A stretch of DNA of 64,000 nt from contig JAPWDM010000001.1 in assembly GCA_035578155.1 (NCBI GenBank), positions 88,360,076 through 88,424,075 on the forward strand, written 5' to 3'. Positions 12,330-24,513 of this stretch are shown piece by piece (position 1 is the stretch's first letter; each line of letters starts with the position of its first letter). This DNA comes from Brachynemurus nebulosus (taxonomy: Eukaryota; Arthropoda; Insecta; Neuroptera; Myrmeleontidae). The position numbers and the translations under genes are program-made. A model generated the notes under the pieces. The model ran no database searches. It had not been told where the DNA came from and worked only from the letters and a program-made list of their open reading frames with translations.

Positions 12330-14440
12330 TATTTTTTTGTAGGAGGCCAAGAAAAACCAAAAAAATTAAAAAGACAATAAATGGTAAATACAGTGCGAAA
12401 GCGTTACAGGAAGCACTAGCTGAAGTAAAACTGGAGTTCCCATTAGAACAGTGGCGAGAAAATTTAGGATTCCTAAACCAACGTTACTATATAAAAAACG
12501 TAGGATTTTAAAGCCTGAAATTAGTAGACCGGGGACAACATATTGAAAAAGTTAAAAAAATTAAAGCCTCAACATATTGTGTCAAGAGTGCCCCAATCAT
12601 GGGGTATAGGAACTTCTGATAATGGATGGATGACTGCTCAATAATTTTTTGAGTACACTGCCAACGTGTTCTATCCGTGGTTATTACAGAAAGGAATTAT
12701 ATTTCCAATTTTGCTATTTTTAGATGGGCATACATCATATTTAAGTTACGTGTTAAGTAATTTTTGTCGAGAAAAAAAATCGAATTAATAGCCCTTTACC
12801 TCAACGCAACTCATATTCTTCAGTCGATGGACGTTGCGCTCTTTCGTCCTCTTAAATCTGCCTAGTCCAATAGTACACGTCAGTAGAGGATGGAAAATAA
12901 CGGTGAACGTTAACTAAAACTGAATTTGCACCACTATTAGCAAAGCATTAGATACATTAGATACCAAAAAAAATTTTGATAAATGGGTTCTAGTCCACTG
13001 GTCTACATCCATTTTCACCTGAAAGTGTTAACTTTAAAAACTATTTTAAAACTTCAAATAATGATTATAAAACATCTGCTACGGGGTTAACTGAAATTGA
13101 AAAACATAATATTTTATTTATTGAAAGCAATGTAAATGCGGAAGTTCTCAAGAATTTCAAAAAACAGGATACCACAATTGAGTAGAGCGGAGCTATAGAA
13201 CACGAAAGTTTATTTGAGTTTTGGCGTAATGGTAAGAAGATTCAAAATTCTGTTACGGGAACTGAAAACAATAGTAAAAAACATTTATCAATGGAAGTAG
13301 AAAATACAGAAAATTTACATCCTGTAAATCAAATAGTATTTCACGGCTTTTTTTCTTATTAACTTTATTAAAATTAAATCTTTTCTATATACATAAATTA
13401 ACTTTTCGAAAGTTTTCTAATTTCTTTTAATATCTTAAATAATAATGAGTCTGTAGTTTGTTCTTTCCGTAATTTTAATGTCCGTCTATTTCAAGGGTTC
13501 CCAAACTTTTTAGACCCGCGGAGCCCTTAAGATACAAAAGGCATCTTTGCTCCTAAAAACCGAATTTTTTAAAAACTTCCCCAAATTTTATAAAAAAAAC
13601 TTGCAGTAGTAACTGTCTCTTATTTCATTATTTTTCCTGAAGAAATATAACTGACGAGAAAAATAAACAATTTCACAGCCACTCTTTTTTTACCTTTAAC
13701 ATTTACATTATTTATTTTTTTAGCGAGGCAGCCGCGGTACCCTTATAATTCTTGACGGTGCCCCAAGGCGCCTAGTTTGGGAGCTCCTGGTCTATTTTAT
13801 TCAATTTCATTTATATTATATTTGTTTTGGGATTTTATTTTCCAGCCTATTTAGATAAATCCAGATGATGTAAGCATAGAAATGAAAGGAAATGATAAAT
13901 TAACGGGAAGTGATGATTTCTCTTTCGCTAATGACCAGATGGATCAAGGCGATCAATTTGAAGACAATGTTTTTGTATTTGAGGTCGATAATAACGGATA
14001 TTTAGTGGCCGTAGATAACTATAACATTACAAGTGATCCGGAAAATCACAAAAGCATTTTAAATGAAAACTTGAGCAACGAAGTATCTGAATCCGATCAA
14101 GAAGTTGATAAAGAAAAAGGCATTAATCAACAGTCGAGTTCACAATCATAAACTTCTACACCTTCAGATATACCTTCTCCGATTAGAAGAGCATTATTTT
14201 TAAAAGCCCGGTGAAAGGAAACAACAAAAATGACAACGCAAAACCGAAAAAATACCCGCAGTACTCACATCCGATGCGTGGGTAGAATATTATAATTTAA
14301 AAATTAATGAAAAAAAGAAACTAAAAGAACACAAAAAATTAAAACGAGAAGAAAGACTAAGAAAGAAGCAATTGAAAGAAGTAGCTAAAACAACCGGGAT
14401 TCGGAAAAGGAATCCGAACATCAAAGGCAAAAATGGATAA
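12330..14440 (+). pseudogene. Pogo-type transposase pseudogene
   Basis: The pieces are in the expected order. A Psq-type helix-turn-helix follows a possible splice acceptor (about 12345-12510: NGKYSAKALQEAL, then a VPIRT-like recognition helix). Next come SDNGWMT near 12620 and the DDE_1 core with FLDGHTSYLS (about 12719) and the ATHILQSMDVALFRPLKS-like stretch (about 12808-12865). The SSGLHPFSPE-type motif lies near 13000. An acidic or coiled C-terminal tail resumes after the MITE (13882-14151 is one open frame) and ends in a lysine/glutamate-rich helix to about 14440. Many stops and a likely internal deletion between the HTH and the DDE core make it dead. Confidence 0.75.
13492..13789. mobile_element. 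hAT-type MITE
   Basis: Ends CAAGGGTTCCCAAAC and, complemented, CAGGAGCTCCCAAAC. It is flanked by identical 8-mers GTCTATTT (13484-13491 and 13790-13797). It has 298 bases and no coding, and it interrupts the pogo-type transposase remnant. Confidence 0.85.
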
Positions 14441-14880
14441 AAAAAAATATAGTATAAATTAATTTAAAAGAATTAAATAAAATGTTTGGACTATTATTTT
14501 CAATAAATTCTTAAAAATATTAACCTTTATTTATTTTATGTCACTTTTGAATTAACTTCAACTTATTTGTTGCAAACAAATCGACGGTCATTAACTAGGA
14601 CATTAGTGAGATCAGAAATTAGGACATTAAATTTTTTTAGGGTCAATAACTGGGACAAATACACATCGTATTTAAAAAATGTTTAAATAATAAAATTACT
14701 TGATATCTTTTATAAATGATTTATTATGTTCTAAGATCAATTTTCTTCCTATATTCCTATTTTATATTCCTTTCCATACAGTAATTTTAGATAAATGTAT
14801 CATAAAATGCTTCGCTTTTCCTTAAAAGGTCAGAAACTGGGATAATTACCTTATATGAGATCCGCCAGTGTCCAGTCTTT

Positions 14881-14920
14881 GGAAATTCACTATTTTATGC
14901 AGATGCTGCGACAGGGGTAT
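14881..14920 (-). repeat. Fragment of the 'TACCCCTGTCGCAGCA' repeat
   Basis: About 40 bases ending GCTGCGACAGGGGTAT match the terminus of the repeat at 1911 in reverse. It lies 30 bases outside the right end of the pogo-type element. Confidence 0.65.
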
Positions 14921-15924
14921 TTTTTTAACTTACTGTGCCTACTTGTATTAATATTAAAATAAAACATTTTAAACAGATATAACAATAACACTGAATTCCG
15001 ATGTAAATATGGGACAAGTGAGGGGCAAGGTAATATGGAATTCCTAAAAGGCACTAACTGGATACCAACTCAATACATGTACAAAATTGCAGCCCTCTAA
15101 GTTTACTCAGAGAGTCTCTAGACGTGTTAGAAAAAAAGCAAAAAAATTAAGGAAATATTGGTGCAAAAATCGTGGGGGTAAGGGTTAAAAGTTGAAACCT
15201 CCAAAAAGCAGTGGCTGGCTATTAACTTAACCTATGCACAAAATTTCAACCCTCTAGGTTTATTTCGGGAGATTTTGACCCGAACGAAACTGTTAAAAAA
15301 CAAGAAAAATCATGTTCTTTTTGGTATAAAAATGGTGGGGGGAAGGGTTAAAAGCTGAGACCTCCAAAAGGTACCCCCATGATACTAACTCAATCCGAAT
15401 GCAAAATTTCAGCCCTCTAGGTTTATTTGGGTCACTTATGCGAGTGGTACAAACTTCGAAAACGTCAAAAAAGCATGAAATTGTAGCTTAAAAATGAGGG
15501 GGGTGGGGGTAAAATATTAAAACTTCCAAAAAGCACAACCTAGGTACGAATTTTATCAACACACCAAATTTCAACCCTCTACGTTAATTCTGGGGGGCTG
15601 GGGGCGTGTTAGATCCAGCCAAAATCGTTTTTCCCCCCTCTACTCCCTCCAAATCACCCTAGGAAGCTGAATTTTGGATATGTTGTAGATAATTGATCGA
15701 AGCATTATTTCAAACCGGTTTGGAAAAATTTTATTGTTTTGTTGCCTCCCATCACCCCCTTAAAGGTTGGGTCGGATCCAAAATTTGCCCAAAATTTGAC
15801 CCCACTTAGATAGTATTGTTGTGCATCGGAATGAGCTCCGCTTACCAAATTTCTGCTCTTAACTTCCATAGAGGGGGGGCCTACACATATTAAAAGGTAG
15901 CGGGAATATATATATATATATATA

Positions 15925-16640
15925 CAGGGTGGTCCAGAATTATGTGCCGTAATTGCTGGAGCTGATAGTATGTTCAAAAATAATGGTACCTTTTCATCTA
16001 CACTTTTTCCCAAAACTCAATAATAAGGGAGATAAAGCAGAGGGGTAAAATGTAGAGGGGTGGAACGAAACTAACTTCTTCTTTTAAAAACAATTTTGGG
16101 CGCTTTTGATTATTCGATTCATAATCTAGGGGTGCGTATGAACATTACGATAATTAAATTTATGTTATCAATTATTCCATCAGTTATGATTAGGGGATAA
16201 TTTGGAAATAGATACTTCTACTTTAAATTACTCGAAAACGGTAATATTTATCGAAATGTAACAAGTATACCTTTTTTGCGTGAAATTGTCTGAGGAATCA
16301 TATTATCAAGGATTTTGTTTAAATAATTGCAAGTTAAAAAAGAAAAGACGTGATAACTCACACCTACCACCCAAAACCACCCCTTAGTCATGAGTGGTGG
16401 AATAAGTGTTGACATAAATTTAATCCTTCTAACGCAAAATAAGTACCCCTACAATATCAATCCGTTATTCAAAAGCGTTTGGAAAATATTTAAGAAATAA
16501 TGGTTTTCGTTTCACCCCTTTACAGAGTTGTATCTCCCTTATTATTGAGTTTTGAAAAAAAGTGTACATGAAAAGGCACCATTATTTTTGAACGTACTAC
16601 GAGCTCTACCAATAACGGTACATAATTCTGGACCACCTTG
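15925..16640. mobile_element. Long-TIR MITE (Tc1/mariner-type ends) inserted in (TA)n
   Basis: Begins CAGGGTGGTCCAGAATTATG and ends CATAATTCTGGACCACCTTG. The inverted similarity continues for about 150 bases on each side, including shared AACTCAATAATAAGGGAGAT-type sequence. Both sides are TA, inside the TA tract of the 1.1-kb repeat. There is no transposase. Confidence 0.8.
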
Positions 16641-16650
16641 TATATATATA

Positions 16651-16712
<62 letters not shown>
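16641..16712. repeat. (TA)n microsatellite
   Basis: Long TA tract, the right half of the tract split by the MITE insertion. Confidence 0.95.
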
Positions 16713-16716
<4 letters not shown>

Positions 16717-16797
16717 CATTTTTTTCTATATAATCGTGTTCTACGGGTCCGAAAACGGATAGCGCCCCTACTCTCGCCTCTCGCCGTTCTTATCGTA

Positions 16798-17586
16798 ATT
16801 TTTTCAGTTCTCTTTCAGTCTAATGTTTTCAAAATAATCACCAAAATTACGGAAACAATTTCTTTTTCACACACTCTTGACTGTAAATGACGATTCTTAT
16901 ATTTTAATATTCAAATCATTTTGTTAGATCAAGTTAGATGCATACATACCCACGTAAGTAATAAATACAAAAGTTTATCACAATTTATAATGATACATTT
17001 TTATTTGTAAAATGACAACTATGATCTTTCAACCCCAGCGATTCGACTAATATTCTTTTGGGGATACAAACATATTCCAACAAAAGTGCACAAGATAAAT
17101 TCGCCCTCATATTTGATGTGTACATTGACGGCGTGCATTATTAATTTATACAAACATTACAATAAATATACATAATTATATACATGTACGTACATACCAC
17201 ATGCACCATTTTCACATTTTTTTATTTTTTATTTTCAGTGTTAACAGCACTGTACTGTTTGTTAATCGTTACTCTGTTAATAGAATTTACATACGTAATA
17301 TATTTATTAAACTGGCTAAACAACTTCATTCTTATTTATTATTAGTACTGTGTTTAGGAAGTACGTATGTATCCTGTGTCTATGTCTGTTTCTGTGGCGC
17401 AGACTGCAGCCCAAACAGCTTGACGAATTTTGGTAAAGAAGGTGTCACTAGATCCGTCTTAATCTCGAGAGTGCTATAGGCTACATGAAATTTCAAAATT
17501 CATCCCCAAAGTAAGGGACGAAAAGGAAGAGGGAGAAAAGATTTATGGAAATTCATCCCCTAAGAGTATAAAGTAGGGGATAAATT
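16798..17586. other. Unassigned sequence
   Basis: No supported gene. The part from about 17400 to 17580 has a less AT-rich, transposon-like character (CAAACAGCTTGACGAATTTT) and repeated AATTCATCCCC motifs, but no termini could be defined. Confidence 0.4.
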
Positions 17587-17740
17587 GCCAAAATTGTCTC
17601 AAGTTCAAAAATTTTTGCGACATTTATTTACACCATTAGAAAGAGAAGGAAAAATCACTTAGAAAGGTGAAAAATCACAGAAAAACGGACTTTTATAAAC
17701 GGAAATTCGCTATATTATGCAGGTGCTGCGACAGGGGTAT
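17587..17740 (-). repeat. 'TACCCCTGTCGCAGCA' repeat, full reverse copy
   Basis: Reverse-complement of 1911-2075 with high similarity across the whole length, ending GCTGCGACAGGGGTAT. Confidence 0.85.
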
Positions 17741-17834
17741 TTCTTTTTGTGTACATTTCGATTTTTTTCCACCGTTTTAGTTTGCTTTTTTACGCAGTCG
17801 AGTTTTTTGATTTTTTAATTAATTTTTTTTATTA

Positions 17835-17835
<1 letters not shown>

Positions 17836-17878
<43 letters not shown>
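17836..17878. repeat. (TTA)n microsatellite
   Basis: Uninterrupted TTA trinucleotides at the 3' end of the Dong-like fragment. Confidence 0.95.
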
Positions 17879-18817
17879 GAAAGTTTAACGAGATAACGCG
17901 ACTGCACTTCAAAAACCCCCAGGCGGAGGGAAAAGTGTCCGTGCAGCGTACCAGGTCAGGTACTTCTAGGTCAGGTACGTAATGTCCGTCATACAGCATC
18001 CCCTTCCTGGTCTTCCCTACCTAATAAATCCCCGAACCTCGCTGCAAAACCATGGCAGTGGGAGATTCGAGGGCAGGTCCAATGGATGTTCGAGGACCCG
18101 CTCTAAACGGGGCATGGGGTTCAAAGGTGTTCATGAACTCCCGGAAAAAGTCGTCTCGTGCGACCGAAGCGTGCGGAGCGTCCCGATAATAACTGCTTTT
18201 TGCATTGACACCGCTAACATGTTGGCGTGAGATCTACAAGCCGGAATGATGTTAAGATTGCGCACAAAGGAGTTATGCATACCCCCCAGACATCCGATTA
18301 TAAGTACGACCAAGTGGACCGTATAGCCCGGGTACAGTTGTCGCAGCTCGTGTATTAGATCTTGATATTTAATCCTTTTTTGCTCCTCCTTTTCGACTAC
18401 GTTAGTTTCCGCCGGAGCAGAGAACTCGATAACATACATAGTCTGAGATGTTAAATCTTGGAGCACAACATCAGGCTTATTAGCGCTCAATTGCCTGGTA
18501 GTTGCAACCGGCATGTTCCAAAAGATCTTGCACTTTTGGTTGGCAACAAAGGATTCTACTTCCGCAGGATCGTAGGGCAAGACTGGTGTTTTGTCAACTT
18601 CGTAATGATGACGAAGATAAAAATAAATCACACGCAACGCTGCATTATGGCGATGGATATAGGTGGATTTAGCATAATAAGAACAACCTGAAGTCAGGTG
18701 CATTAAGGTTTCCGGGTATGCTTTGCATGCCCGACACGAGGTACTCGAAACCCCTTTATTACCCATCACATATTTTTGGTGTGTTAAGGTGTTCCACACT
18801 CCATCTTGAGCTGCAGT
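17879..18817 (-). mobile_element. 5'-truncated Dong/R4-like non-LTR retrotransposon
   Basis: On the minus strand the fragment starts directly after an ATT/TAA array (18818-18856). It carries the C-terminal part of a retrotransposon protein, then about 250 bases of 3' sequence, and ends directly at another TTA array (17836-17878). The Dong element of Bombyx is known to insert into TAA repeats, so the paired arrays read as a split or duplicated target. The reverse transcriptase portion is absent. Confidence 0.7.
18131..18814 (-). pseudogene. Restriction-like endonuclease C-terminus of a Dong/R4-type element
   Basis: One open frame of about 225 codons, continuous with the upstream edge of the fragment. 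A zinc-binding motif, CRACKAYPETLMHLTSGC (Cys-Cys-His-Cys), is followed by RHNAALRVIYFYL. The nuclease motif comes next: KPDVVLQD, then MYVIEFSAP, then a lysine/tyrosine helix (RIKYQDLIHEL), the PD...D/E layout of restriction-like endonucleases in R2/R4-clade elements. These cleave target DNA and start target-primed reverse transcription. The frame is intact here, but the element lacks its N-terminus and reverse transcriptase, so it cannot act alone. The annotated start is the fragment edge, not a true initiation codon. Confidence 0.75.
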
Positions 18818-18818
18818 G

Positions 18819-18856
<38 letters not shown>
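18818..18856. repeat. (ATT)n microsatellite
   Basis: ATT trinucleotides at the 5' side of the Dong-like fragment. Confidence 0.95.
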
Positions 18857-19047
18857 GAACTTTTATTTAACTTACTATATGTTTGTAATTAAGTACATAC
18901 CATGTAAGGAAATATGTCATTCTGTTTCAAAATTTGTACTCGAATTATAATTCAGTTTCCACTAACCGATCAAACTGAAATTTTACGTACATACGAAGGT
19001 AGTTTACATAACAATACCATATGAGGAGACTATTGAACTGATATGAT

Positions 19048-19228
19048 ACTTCAAAATAATAATAGTAAGAGCACTGAAAAGTATAAAGTAATTACGCGAT
19101 TAATCAAGACGTACCTAAATATAGAAATAAAATTTTTCAGTTTTTGATGTAAGTGCCAAGTCAACCTCCACAGGATTTTTGTAATTATTTTATAATTTTA
19201 AGTGCTCTTACTATTATTATTTTGAAGT
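19048..19228. repeat. Short element with perfect 27-bp inverted repeats
   Basis: 19048-19074 and 19202-19228 are exact reverse complements (starting ACTTCAAAATAATAATAGTA). The 127 bases between them are non-coding. It could be a small MITE or a structured-RNA source. Confidence 0.7.
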
Positions 19229-19584
19229 AGGTGTTATTTTTTTTTTCTTAAAAAGGGTTTAATTGAACCCTTGGAGTGACCCGGAATGTCTTACAAGGTT
19301 GATACAAGTGATAATTCCCAATTTTGAATTTATAATATTAACGTAATCATCCTATCCTCCTAAAGCAACAGCTTCAACGACAACTTCAAGTCGATATGCT
19401 GAGGATTTAAATTTTGCTTATGTCGATTCTGTTTTTAAAATAATTCAATCTTTTTTTTAATATTATCTAGAGTTTTCGGAATTGATACAAGCCCCTTAAT
19501 GGAATATTTTCTTTAAATTTATGGAATACTTTCGTTTCAATATTGATTGTAAAGTATAATTACAACAAGTAAAAACGGTTTAAA

Positions 19585-21270
19585 TAGTTATTTCTAAAGG
19601 TATTATAGATAAAATATAGACTACACATGTCAGATTTTACATCGAGATTTAAGCTTTTAATTGTAGCGTTACGGCTTTTAAAAAAACATAGTTGAACTAG
19701 TATTGTTAATGCAGTTTGCATATTTGATATTAATATTTTGATTGGTCAAACCAAATTCACCCTATTTCAAATTTTATACCCAATTTTATTGTCAAGACCC
19801 CTCCAATAGGTCCGAAACTGGATTTTAGTACGTCGGTAGAAAGACCTTTAAAAATAAAAGCTTGTGTCAAATTAAACTTTTTTTTTCTGATACAATTTCG
19901 TTTCAAATACAATTGAGCATGAGTCATTGTTAAAAAATTAAAAAATTCTTATATTTGAAACAAGTCAATCTTCTATTCTTTTCTAAAAACAAACTGCAAA
20001 TTTAAAATTTACGCATTTGCAACAATGAAAGATATAAAGCTAAATTTAAGTGAAATTATAGCTATAATAGTTTTCGAGTAATTTTATAAAATTTAATTTC
20101 TACGCCTATTTTGAGACCCGATTTTACTCCTTAAATGACTTTTGTGGCAGATAAAAAAATATAGGGGAAGGTAGGGCAATGTGGCCACCCTAAGATTTAA
20201 ATTGATATAATATTTTCCAAACGGTTTTAATAAATTAACATTTCTTGACATAATGCAATTACAAATTTAATATAGTCTTTATTTTAGAACATACATACGG
20301 TTTACATATTCAAAGTAACAAAAAATTTTCAATTATTTCATAAGTGACAAAGTGACCACATTACCCACCTTGGGTAGGTAAAGTGGTATAGTATTATTAA
20401 TATTAAAAATTAACATAAATAAAATTCACTTTTTAAATGACTTTTTAATTTTTAGATGAAATTATAATTTTTAATCAAAAAAATGACAATTTGCTACTAA
20501 TTAGTAATCATTAAAACAGTTTTTAATTATCCAAAGTACTCAGATTGTAGCTATTCATTTTTAAGACAAAACTCACAAGTAAAATCATCATCTTCCTCAT
20601 TCCAACCATAGCAAACTTCATGGGCTCATCTTTTGCATATCGTACATCGTACCCAGTCATCTTCTGTTTTTGATTCCGATTAAACATAATTCTGGTATCA
20701 CTACTAAATTTACTAGGCCACTTTACCTTTGCACGTAGTGGGCCACATTACCCAAAACTAAGTACAATGGAAAAATTGAAATAATTCCCGCCCCAACGGA
20801 TGATTCATAATTTTTTATTATAAAATTAATTACTTCAGAACTACAATAGACACAGGGGATATTCACAAAAACCAAGTATTTATAAAACAATATTTTTATA
20901 CAATATTTGTAAGTACTTACCTTGGATCAAAGGGCACAAGAAACACTTTTTTTAAAATAAAATTTTCTAAGTAACATCTAAAGAGTTGATATTCACCATG
21001 ACACTGTATAAATTGTCAATCTACTATTTAAACCAAATAACAAGAAACGGAAACCCTTGGTTCATTTGCAAACTAGTGGTGACCACTTTACCTGCCTGGG
21101 CCACTATGGCGAACCTTCCCCTACTTATCTATTATTTTTGTTTGTTCTATATATCTACCAAGTTTGATCAAAATCGGGAATCATCACTTCAAGACCTTCG
21201 TCATTGAGGAATTTTGTCGCGTATCTCCGAAGCCCCTGGTTCTATTTTGATCAAATTTATGTGGGGCCAC
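19585..21270 (+). repeat. Dispersed repeat also present inside the Polinton palindrome, interrupted
   Basis: About 700 bases (19585-20163 and 21122-21270) are colinear with 46261-46773 and its mirror. Shared blocks include GATATTAATATTTTGATTGG and CAAAATCGGGAA; both copies end near GGGGCCACTT. The two halves are separated by the MITE at 20164-21121. No coding. Confidence 0.8.
20164..21121. mobile_element. Pogo-type MITE
   Basis: Termini GGGGAAGGTAGGGCAATGTG and, complemented, GGGGAAGGTTCGCCATAGTG, bordered by TA (20162-20163 and 21122-21123). It interrupts the dispersed repeat cleanly, which confirms the boundaries. No transposase is seen. The ends resemble those of the element at 24946-26678. 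Confidence 0.8.
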
Positions 21271-21991
21271 TTCGGAAGTATTAGGTTCGCTAATAATTTT
21301 TTTACTCTAAATTTAATTTTATAAATCTTTTTTCGGGGCTAAAAAATTATTAACCAACCTAATACATCCTTTGACACATCCATTGAAAAAATTTCAATTT
21401 CAATTTTTTTTTTCGAAGTTCGCCATTTTGTTATTTTTCGATAGAATTTCATAATTCTAGTTCCGACCAGAACGACATATCTATAGATGAAGACTAATTA
21501 AGAATTTTTGATTTCAGATGTCCCCAAGAGTCAAAATCACACGAGCCATCCAGGTGCTTTTTCTTGAGACCCTAACTTCAAATGATAATAATAATAATAA
21601 AACAAAATTTAATTTATTCAAAAAAAAAAAATTTTTTTTGGTACCTTAAGATGTAAATAAAAACATATTAAAAATTCAAAACTTTTCATTTGTTCTTACT
21701 CAAAAGAAAAAATGCCCCTAAAAATAGGTATGAAAAACAGCGAGTTAGCAGACTACTACCTTAAACAAATTTTGCACCTTTAACTGACACGCTAACGTTT
21801 AGAAATTAAGATAAGAAGAAGCTAAAAATTATTTCAAAAAATTGTAACGGTTATTTTTATTTGCAACAAAGTAACGCTTGTTTTAAATCATGTGTGCAGG
21901 AGTACCTATATAAAAAGGATCGTATTTGAGACACGCTGAGATCGAGTATAAATTGGCAGTTGAAATAAGTTTGAAAATATACCTTGTTAAT
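21271..21991. other. Unassigned sequence
   Basis: AT-rich with a short AAT array near 21585. The part from 21280 to 21560 reads like further dispersed repeat. Nothing coding is supported. Confidence 0.4.
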
Positions 21992-24513
21992 AATTCGCAC
22001 CATGAGATTAAGACTGCACTATCTGCAAAATTATTACTTTCGAGATATCAACAGTTAAAGATTTTAAAAACTTAAAACAGCTACCAAACTTACATTTCTT
22101 AATGAATTTCTCTCAAATTTGGAATATCGTGAAATGAAAGTAAGCTACACAATATTGTTTAGTCAAATTTTATATTAAAAAACATAGTCATGTCTTTTTA
22201 CACTTAATGCTTTTTTATTTTAAACATTTATTTCATCAAAACGAAAAAAGTAATGTGTAGAGGAATTATCTACTAGCTGATGCTTTTTTATTTTAAAAAA
22301 TTATTTCATCCAGATGAAAAAAGTAATGTTTAGAGGAACTATCTGCCAGTTAAGACATTTATGATACCTACTGACTGGTATGATTTCTTTTTAGAATTAA
22401 TATTTTTTTCAGCTTGACCTGGAATAAAATTTAAAAAAAAAAGAACTCAGGTAAATAGCGTTTCAGGATGATTTTATTTAACAAAAAAATAAAAATAATA
22501 TATTCTTAAGGCGGCCAACCGTCTCGGATTCTGCGGGACAGTCCCGGAAAAGTAGCTGCTGTCCCACATTGTAATTTTTGTTAAAATAATCCCGGAATGA
22601 GTCTAATTCGTCCCGGAAGTCCCGCATTCAGTTTGAATGCACAAAATGTTTGAATGTTTTTTCCCACAAAAAATTTGATTAATAAGTAAAGGTCCCAAGA
22701 CCGGACTTATCGAGTTTGATGAAATTTGAATATATTGTAGAACAGTGTTTCTTAACCTTTCTTCAGTCACGGCTTGGTAAAATCTCGAATAATTATGTGC
22801 GGACCAGTCACATTTATAATCACATATGACAGTTATCAGTTTAAAAACATGGGATCTTTGCTTTGTCACTTTTTACAACAAAAATCGTACAAACACGAGT
22901 CGACTTTCGGCCATTACGCCATCATCAGGTGAAAAACTTAACTAAAAACTGTTCTTTTAGGCGAAACTATTTATATTATAAATTGAAGTGAATAATGTAT
23001 TAGTGGGGGATGTTAGAGATAGAGGAAGGGAAATCCCAAGTTAACAAATTTTTTTGATAAAAGTAAAATTTTTTTGTATTATTTGCATAGGTACCTACAG
23101 CGAATTTTATTTTAAAAAGGTTAAGTGTAATCTCATTAAAATGACTGAAGTAAGTTGGGTCAAAACCCGACATTTACGACACGTGAAAACAGCGGTGAAC
23201 GTTAATTACAAGAAATAAAGAATAAAATATACAGGTATCGGACGGTGCTAAATTGTCAAAAATAGAGATATGTATTGATTTGTACAAAAAGTTACACCCC
23301 CATCAGGTCGCTGCTTTTGTTAAACTAAAAGGATTGTTAAAAGGATGTAGACCTTTCTAATATTAATTAGTTATCAGTTTTGTTAAATTACACATTTACA
23401 CAATATGAAATATGTTTTTCCGAACACTTCACCTACCATCTAATTCAGATACATATCGACACTTTCTTAAGCATTAGAGAAATATTTAAAAGCCTTTCTT
23501 TTATTCTAAATAGTGTTATTGTAACCCTGAATCATTTCCCCCATTAGTTGGAATAATATTTGGTCGTGTAATATGAAATGTCGTTTTGCGACCACTTCGT
23601 CTATCATCTAATTCAGATACAATTGACACTTTCTTAAGCATTAGAGAAATATTGGAAAGTCATTCTTTAATTTTGAATAGAATTCTTGTAACCTGGAATC
23701 ATTTCCATCATTAGTTTTAATAACATTGGTCGTGTAATATGAAATGTCGTTTTCCGACCACTTCGTCTACAATATAACTATCAAGATAAATATCAATACT
23801 TTTTTTGAAAATAATTTTTTCAGAATTTTTCAAAATATTACATGAATAAAAAATAAGTTCCAATATTGTTATACTGTCCCGCATTGACTAGTGATAAAGT
23901 TGGCCAGGCCGCCTTATACATTCTTAAAATTATAAAAATTAAGTATCTCTAAAGACGTTTAGGCAAAATTAAGGATGTTTTTAGAAACAAAATAGATTTA
24001 ATTTTTTGGAAACAAATTCTTCTTATTTATATTCTGTTTTTAAATTGTTATAAAATTACTGATATCCGGAACAATTTCATTGTTAGTCATTTTTTTAAAC
24101 ATAAAAATTCGTCAAATACGAAGTGAGCACAAATACACTGTTTTTCACTAATAAAATCAAAATAGACAAACTTTGTGAAACCATAACATAATATCATTTT
24201 GAATCATTCCCACGAAATAATTCAATATAAAAAAGCATTATTTGCAGATAGTGCTTTATCATTTTCTAATACTTACCAATATACTTGACACGTTACAGAA
24301 CTAAATGCAGATAGTGCTATTTATGCATCAAATATTAACTCATAATACATATTTTAAAAAGGCCTTATCTTACATATCTTTTTTATTTTTCACGATAAAT
24401 GAATAAATTTAATATCAGATTGTAGTTCTCAAAAAACTGAATCCGAAGGTACCAATAATTCAAAATCTAAATTTTTTTGCAGATAGTGCAGTCTTAATCT
24501 CATGGTGCGAATT
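21992..24513. mobile_element. 2.5-kb TIR element of unknown class, carrying a nested insertion
   Basis: 21992-22030 and 24475-24513 are near-identical inverted repeats of about 38 bases (AATTCGCACCATGAGATTAA start). The internal motif GCAGATAGTGC is repeated near both ends. The centre is occupied by the element at 22507-23916. No coding was recognised. Confidence 0.7.
22507..23916. mobile_element. Non-autonomous hAT-like element
   Basis: Ends TAAGGCGGCCAACC and, complemented, TAAGGCGGCCTGGCCAAC. The flanking 8-mers TATATTCT (22499-22506) and TACATTCT (23917-23924) differ at one base, which fits an 8-bp duplication. Subterminal GTCCCGCATT motifs occur at both ends. The interior contains about 2.3 tandem units of roughly 175 bases (about 23404-23780), each with GTCGTGTAATATGAAATGTC and TTCTTAAGCATTAGAGAAAT. 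Confidence 0.65.

Larger units (their letters stand above)
912..14851 (+). mobile_element. Pogo-type DNA transposon split by nested insertions
   Basis: The two ends are imperfect inverted repeats. The left starts AGGTAAATGTCCTAGTTATT at 912; the complement of the right end starts AGGTAATTATCCCAGTTTCT at 14851. Each is bordered by TA (910-911 and 14852-14853), the duplication expected for pogo/Tc1. Subterminal GGTCA...CTGGGACA motifs recur near both ends. Between them lie a decayed pogo transposase (12330-14440) and three foreign insertions: a hAT at 1378-8822, a mariner at 9503-11005 and a hAT MITE at 13492-13789. Removing these leaves about 4.7 kb. That the two far-apart ends belong to one element is inferred from matching termini and the nested structure. 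Confidence 0.5.
14937..16797 (-). repeat. 1.1-kb dispersed repeat, copy A (interrupted)
   Basis: 14937-15924 plus 16728-16797 match, in reverse, 56627-57744. Its core is built of degenerate tandem units of roughly 120-150 bases, each with CTTCCAAAAAG-like and TTTCAACCCTCTAGGTTTAT-like motifs. A TA tract follows AAAAGGTAGCGGGAA. In this copy the tract has been split by the MITE at 15925-16640. No coding was found; the ORF reading across it is repeat sequence. Confidence 0.8.

Noticed and set aside
16552..16890. 112-codon open frame
   Set aside because: It reads through a MITE terminus and a TA microsatellite (repeating IYIYIY).
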